Origin: Actinomycetes bacterium
Lineage (GTDB): Bacteria; Actinomycetota; Actinomycetes; Actinomycetales; Cellulomonadaceae
DNA length: 7,277 nt
Direction: 5' to 3'
NCBI GenBank assembly: GCA_023461115.1
Contig: JAEWOA010000041.1
Location: 1-7,277 of the forward strand
Position 1 is the stretch's first letter; each line of letters begins with the position of its first letter. The position numbers and the translations under genes were made by a program. Shown here in pieces: positions 5,465-7,277 of the stretch. Below the pieces are notes generated by a model, which had not been told where the DNA came from, did not search any database, and saw only the letters and a list, made by a program, of their open reading frames with translations.

Positions 5465-6871
5465 TCAGTGGGTGAGCGCGGCGAGGCGGGCCGCGCCCTC
5501 GTCGTCGGCGGAGTCGTGCCGCAGGCGCACCGCGTCCCGGTGGCCGAGGCCCAGGTGGTCGCGCAACGTCGTCCCCTCGTAGTCGGAGCGGAACGAGCCC
5601 CGCTCCTGCAGCAGCGGGACCACCTGGTCGAGGACGTCGTCGAGCCCGTGCGGCGTCAGGTGGGGCACGAGGATGAAGCCGTCCGACGCGTCCTCCTGGA
5701 CGTGCCGGTCGATCGCGTCGGCCACCGCCGCGGGCGTGCCGACGAACCCGCCCCTCGTCGTGACGCTGATGACGAGGTCCCGGATGCTCCAGCCGTTGGC
5801 CTGCGCGAGCTCGCGCCACTGCGCGATCACCGGGCGCGGGTCCTTGACGTGCCGGACGCGCCCACGGGTGATCGACGCGTTGTCGTAGTCGGCGTCGATC
5901 AGCGGCAACGGCCCCTCGGGGTCGTACGCCGTGAGGTCCCGCCCCCAGACCTGCTCCAGGAACGCGATCGCGGTCGGGCCCGGGACCTGCTGGCGGCGGA
6001 TCACCCGAGCGCGCTCCTGGGCCTCGTCGTCGCTGTCGCCGATCACGACCGTGGTGGCCGGCAGGATCTTGAGCGAGTCGCGCTCGCGGCCGAGCGCCGC
6101 CAGCCGGCCCTTGACGTCGTCGTAGAACGCCCGGCCGGCATCGAAGGTCGAGTGCATCGAGAACACCACGTCCGCCGTGCGCGCCGCGAAGTCCCGGCCG
6201 TCGGCGGAGTCGCCCGCCTGGAACAGCACCGGATGGCCCTGCGGGCCGCGCGGCGTCGGGAACAGCCCCGCGACGTCCGCGTACACCCCGCGGTGGTCGA
6301 CCGGGCGCACCGAGCCGGGCCGCAGGAACTGGCCCGCCGCGGCGTCGGCGACCACGGCGTCGTCGTCCCACGAGTCCCACAGCGCGCGCGCGACCTCGAC
6401 GACCTCCGCCGCCCGCTCGTACCGCTCCGCGTACGGCAGGTACCCGCCGCGGCGGAAGTTCTCGCCGGTGAAGGCGTCCGGGCTGGTCACCAGGTTCCAG
6501 GCGGCCCGGCCGCCCGAGAGGACGTCGAGCGTCGCGAACTGCCGCGCGAGCTCCCACGGCTCGTTGAACGTGGTGTTGATCGTGCCCGCGAGCCCGATCC
6601 GCCCGGTCACAGCGGCGAGCGCCGCCAGGACCGGGAGCGTGTCCGGCCGCCCGACGACGTCGAGGTCGTGGATCCGGCCCTTGTGCTCGCGCAGGCGCAG
6701 GCCCTCTGCGAGGAAGATGAAGTCGAGCTTGGCCTCCTCGGAGCGCCGGGCCAGGTGCTCGAACGACGAGAAGTCGATCTGGCTCCCCGAGTCCGGCTCG
6801 CTCCACACGGTCGTGTTGTTCACGCCGGGGAAGTGCGCGCCGAGGTGGATCTGCTTGCGTGGCTGAGGCAT
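5465..6871 (-). CDS. NtaA/SnaA/DszA-family FMN-dependent monooxygenase (LLM)
   Basis: A complete 468-aa class C flavin-dependent monooxygenase, the normal length for the nitrilotriacetate monooxygenase family (NtaA, EmoA, SnaA, DszA, YxeK). Key blocks are IHLGAHFPGVNNTTVW (8-23), FDS-type strand LDFIFLAEGLRLREH (49-63), VGRPDTLPVLAALAAVT (73-89), IGLAGTINTTFNEPWELAR (92-110) and LSGGRAAWNLVTSPDAFTGENF (118-139). Later come GHPVLFQAGDSADGRDFAAR (212-231), IRRQQVPGPTAIAFLEQVW (291-309) and DGFILVPHLTP (397-407). The family uses FMNH2 and O2 in the cytoplasm to cleave C-N or C-S bonds of small substrates, with FMNH2 supplied by a separate reductase; none is in this window. The ATG at 6871 was chosen over an upstream extension because it matches the family N-terminus and has GGGAGGT at 6884-6878, directly after the upstream stop. 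The DUF1684 gene follows after 16 bp. Substrate unknown. Confidence 0.94.
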   Translation of the reverse strand: MPQPRKQIHLGAHFPGVNNTTVWSEPDSGSQIDFSSFEHLARRSEEAKLDFIFLAEGLRLREHKGRIHDLDVVGRPDTLPVLAALAAVTGRIGLAGTINTTFNEPWELARQFATLDVLSGGRAAWNLVTSPDAFTGENFRRGGYLPYAERYERAAEVVEVARALWDSWDDDAVVADAAAGQFLRPGSVRPVDHRGVYADVAGLFPTPRGPQGHPVLFQAGDSADGRDFAARTADVVFSMHSTFDAGRAFYDDVKGRLAALGRERDSLKILPATTVVIGDSDDEAQERARVIRRQQVPGPTAIAFLEQVWGRDLTAYDPEGPLPLIDADYDNASITRGRVRHVKDPRPVIAQWRELAQANGWSIRDLVISVTTRGGFVGTPAAVADAIDRHVQEDASDGFILVPHLTPHGLDDVLDQVVPLLQERGSFRSDYEGTTLRDHLGLGHRDAVRLRHDSADDEGAARLAALTH

Positions 6872-6877
6872 GTGCGG

Positions 6878-6884
6878 ACCTCCC
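6878..6884 (-). promoter_or_regulatory. Ribosome binding site GGGAGGT for the NtaA-type monooxygenase
   Basis: The minus strand reads TGA-GGGAGGT-(6 nt)-ATG. A near-perfect Shine-Dalgarno sequence abuts the stop codon of the preceding gene. It fixes the start at 6871 even though the reading frame is open for a further 91 codons upstream. Confidence 0.8.
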
Positions 6885-7277
6885 TCAGGCCGTCGCGGCG
6901 TAGACGTTGGCGGGACGCGCGAGGCCGAGCGTGGCGCGCAGCGTGGAGCCTGGGTAGGACGGCCGGAACGCGCCGGCCGCGCGGAGGGCGGGCACCGCCT
7001 GGTCGACCACGAGGGCCAGGTCCGCCTCGAGCGCCGCGGGCCGCAGGTGGAAGCCGTCCACGTGGTCCGCCCAATCGAGCAGCGTGTCGACCAGCGCGGG
7101 CACCGTGCCGACGTGCGTGAGCGAGTCGGTGTCCCAGGCCTCACCCGCGAGATCGCGCAGCAGGTCGAGCCGGGCGCGCGCGGCGGCGTCGCTGGCCGCG
7201 AGCACGAGGTAGGCGTCCACGACGACGCGCACGTCCTCCTCGTTGCGGCCGGCCTCTCGCGCCGCGGCGCGGACGGC
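6885..7277 (-). CDS. LLM flavin-dependent oxidoreductase, C-terminal part
   Basis: The last 130 residues of a gene whose start lies beyond the right edge; the frame is open to the last base. The visible part starts with an AVRAAAREAGRNEEDVRVVVD stretch. It then runs through VGTVPALVDTLLDWADHVDGFHLRP and ends in GAFRPSYPGSTLRATLGLARPANVYA. The 'VGT...DGF.LRP' block and the closing 'FR..Y.G.TLR..LGL.RP.N.Y' are typical of the C-terminal barrel end of NtaA-like LLM oxidoreductases. The next gene's product ends with the same pattern (GSFRSDYEGTTLRDHLGLG), so the two are probably related members of one family set in tandem. It is the first visible gene of the apparent operon and stops 13 bp before the next ATG. 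The catalytic N-terminal half cannot be seen, so the substrate class is open. Confidence 0.88.
   Translation of the reverse strand, partial: AVRAAAREAGRNEEDVRVVVDAYLVLAASDAAARARLDLLRDLAGEAWDTDSLTHVGTVPALVDTLLDWADHVDGFHLRPAALEADLALVVDQAVPALRAAGAFRPSYPGSTLRATLGLARPANVYAATA

Noticed and set aside
5141..7120. Plus-strand open frame of 659 codons
   Set aside because: Antisense to the NtaA-type monooxygenase and DUF1684; low-complexity translation without domain motifs.
1..7277. CRISPR array, tRNA, insertion sequence or attachment site
   Set aside because: No regularly spaced repeats, tRNA-like cloverleaf, transposase-like frame or terminal repeats were seen.

Overview
This 7.3-kb stretch is very GC-rich. 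It carries tightly packed genes, GTG and ATG starts, strong GGAGG-type ribosome binding sites and codons almost always ending in G or C. That points to a high-GC actinobacterium, perhaps a Cellulomonas-type micrococcal lineage; the genus is inference. Every supported gene lies on the minus strand, so transcription runs from right to left. The long open frames on the plus strand are shadows caused by the GC bias.

In transcription order the window holds eight genes. (1) The C-terminal 130 residues of a flavin-dependent luciferase-like monooxygenase (LLM), cut by the right edge. (2) A complete NtaA/SnaA/DszA-type FMN-dependent monooxygenase of 468 aa. (3) A DUF1684 protein of 275 aa. (4) A polar amino-acid-type (PAAT) ABC permease of 361 aa. 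(5) Its ATPase of 260 aa. (6) A lipoprotein substrate-binding protein of 335 aa. (7) A monomeric sarcosine oxidase/N-methyltryptophan oxidase-type flavoenzyme of 377 aa, with the covalent-flavin cysteine and active-site lysines in place. (8) The N-terminal 126 residues of a second type of LLM (luciferase-family group 1, MsnO8/YtmO-like), cut by the left edge. Gaps are 13, 16, about 52, -4, 64, 97 and 22 bp, so this looks like one operon. No promoter is visible inside the window; the likely one lies beyond the right edge.

Taken together the genes look like an uptake-and-oxidation unit. A binding-protein-dependent importer brings in a small amino-acid-like or N-substituted compound. Several FMN-dependent monooxygenases and an amine oxidase then break it down inside the cell. 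The closest described parallels I know are the Bacillus ytm/yxe operons (importer plus YtmO/YxeK monooxygenases for modified cysteines) and the NTA/EDTA genes (NtaA/EmoA monooxygenase plus the flavin oxidase IdaA). The gene order here, with DUF1684 and three LLM genes around one importer, matches neither. The substrate is unknown. The binding protein keeps the carboxylate-binding Arg but seems to lack the usual Asp that grips the alpha-ammonium group.

Non-coding points are few. There is a perfect 15-bp inverted repeat just after the binding-protein gene. Two small hairpins lie between the ATPase and binding-protein genes. A 19-codon mini-ORF exactly bridges DUF1684 and the permease with ATGA overlaps at both ends. 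No RNA genes, mobile elements or CRISPR repeats were seen.
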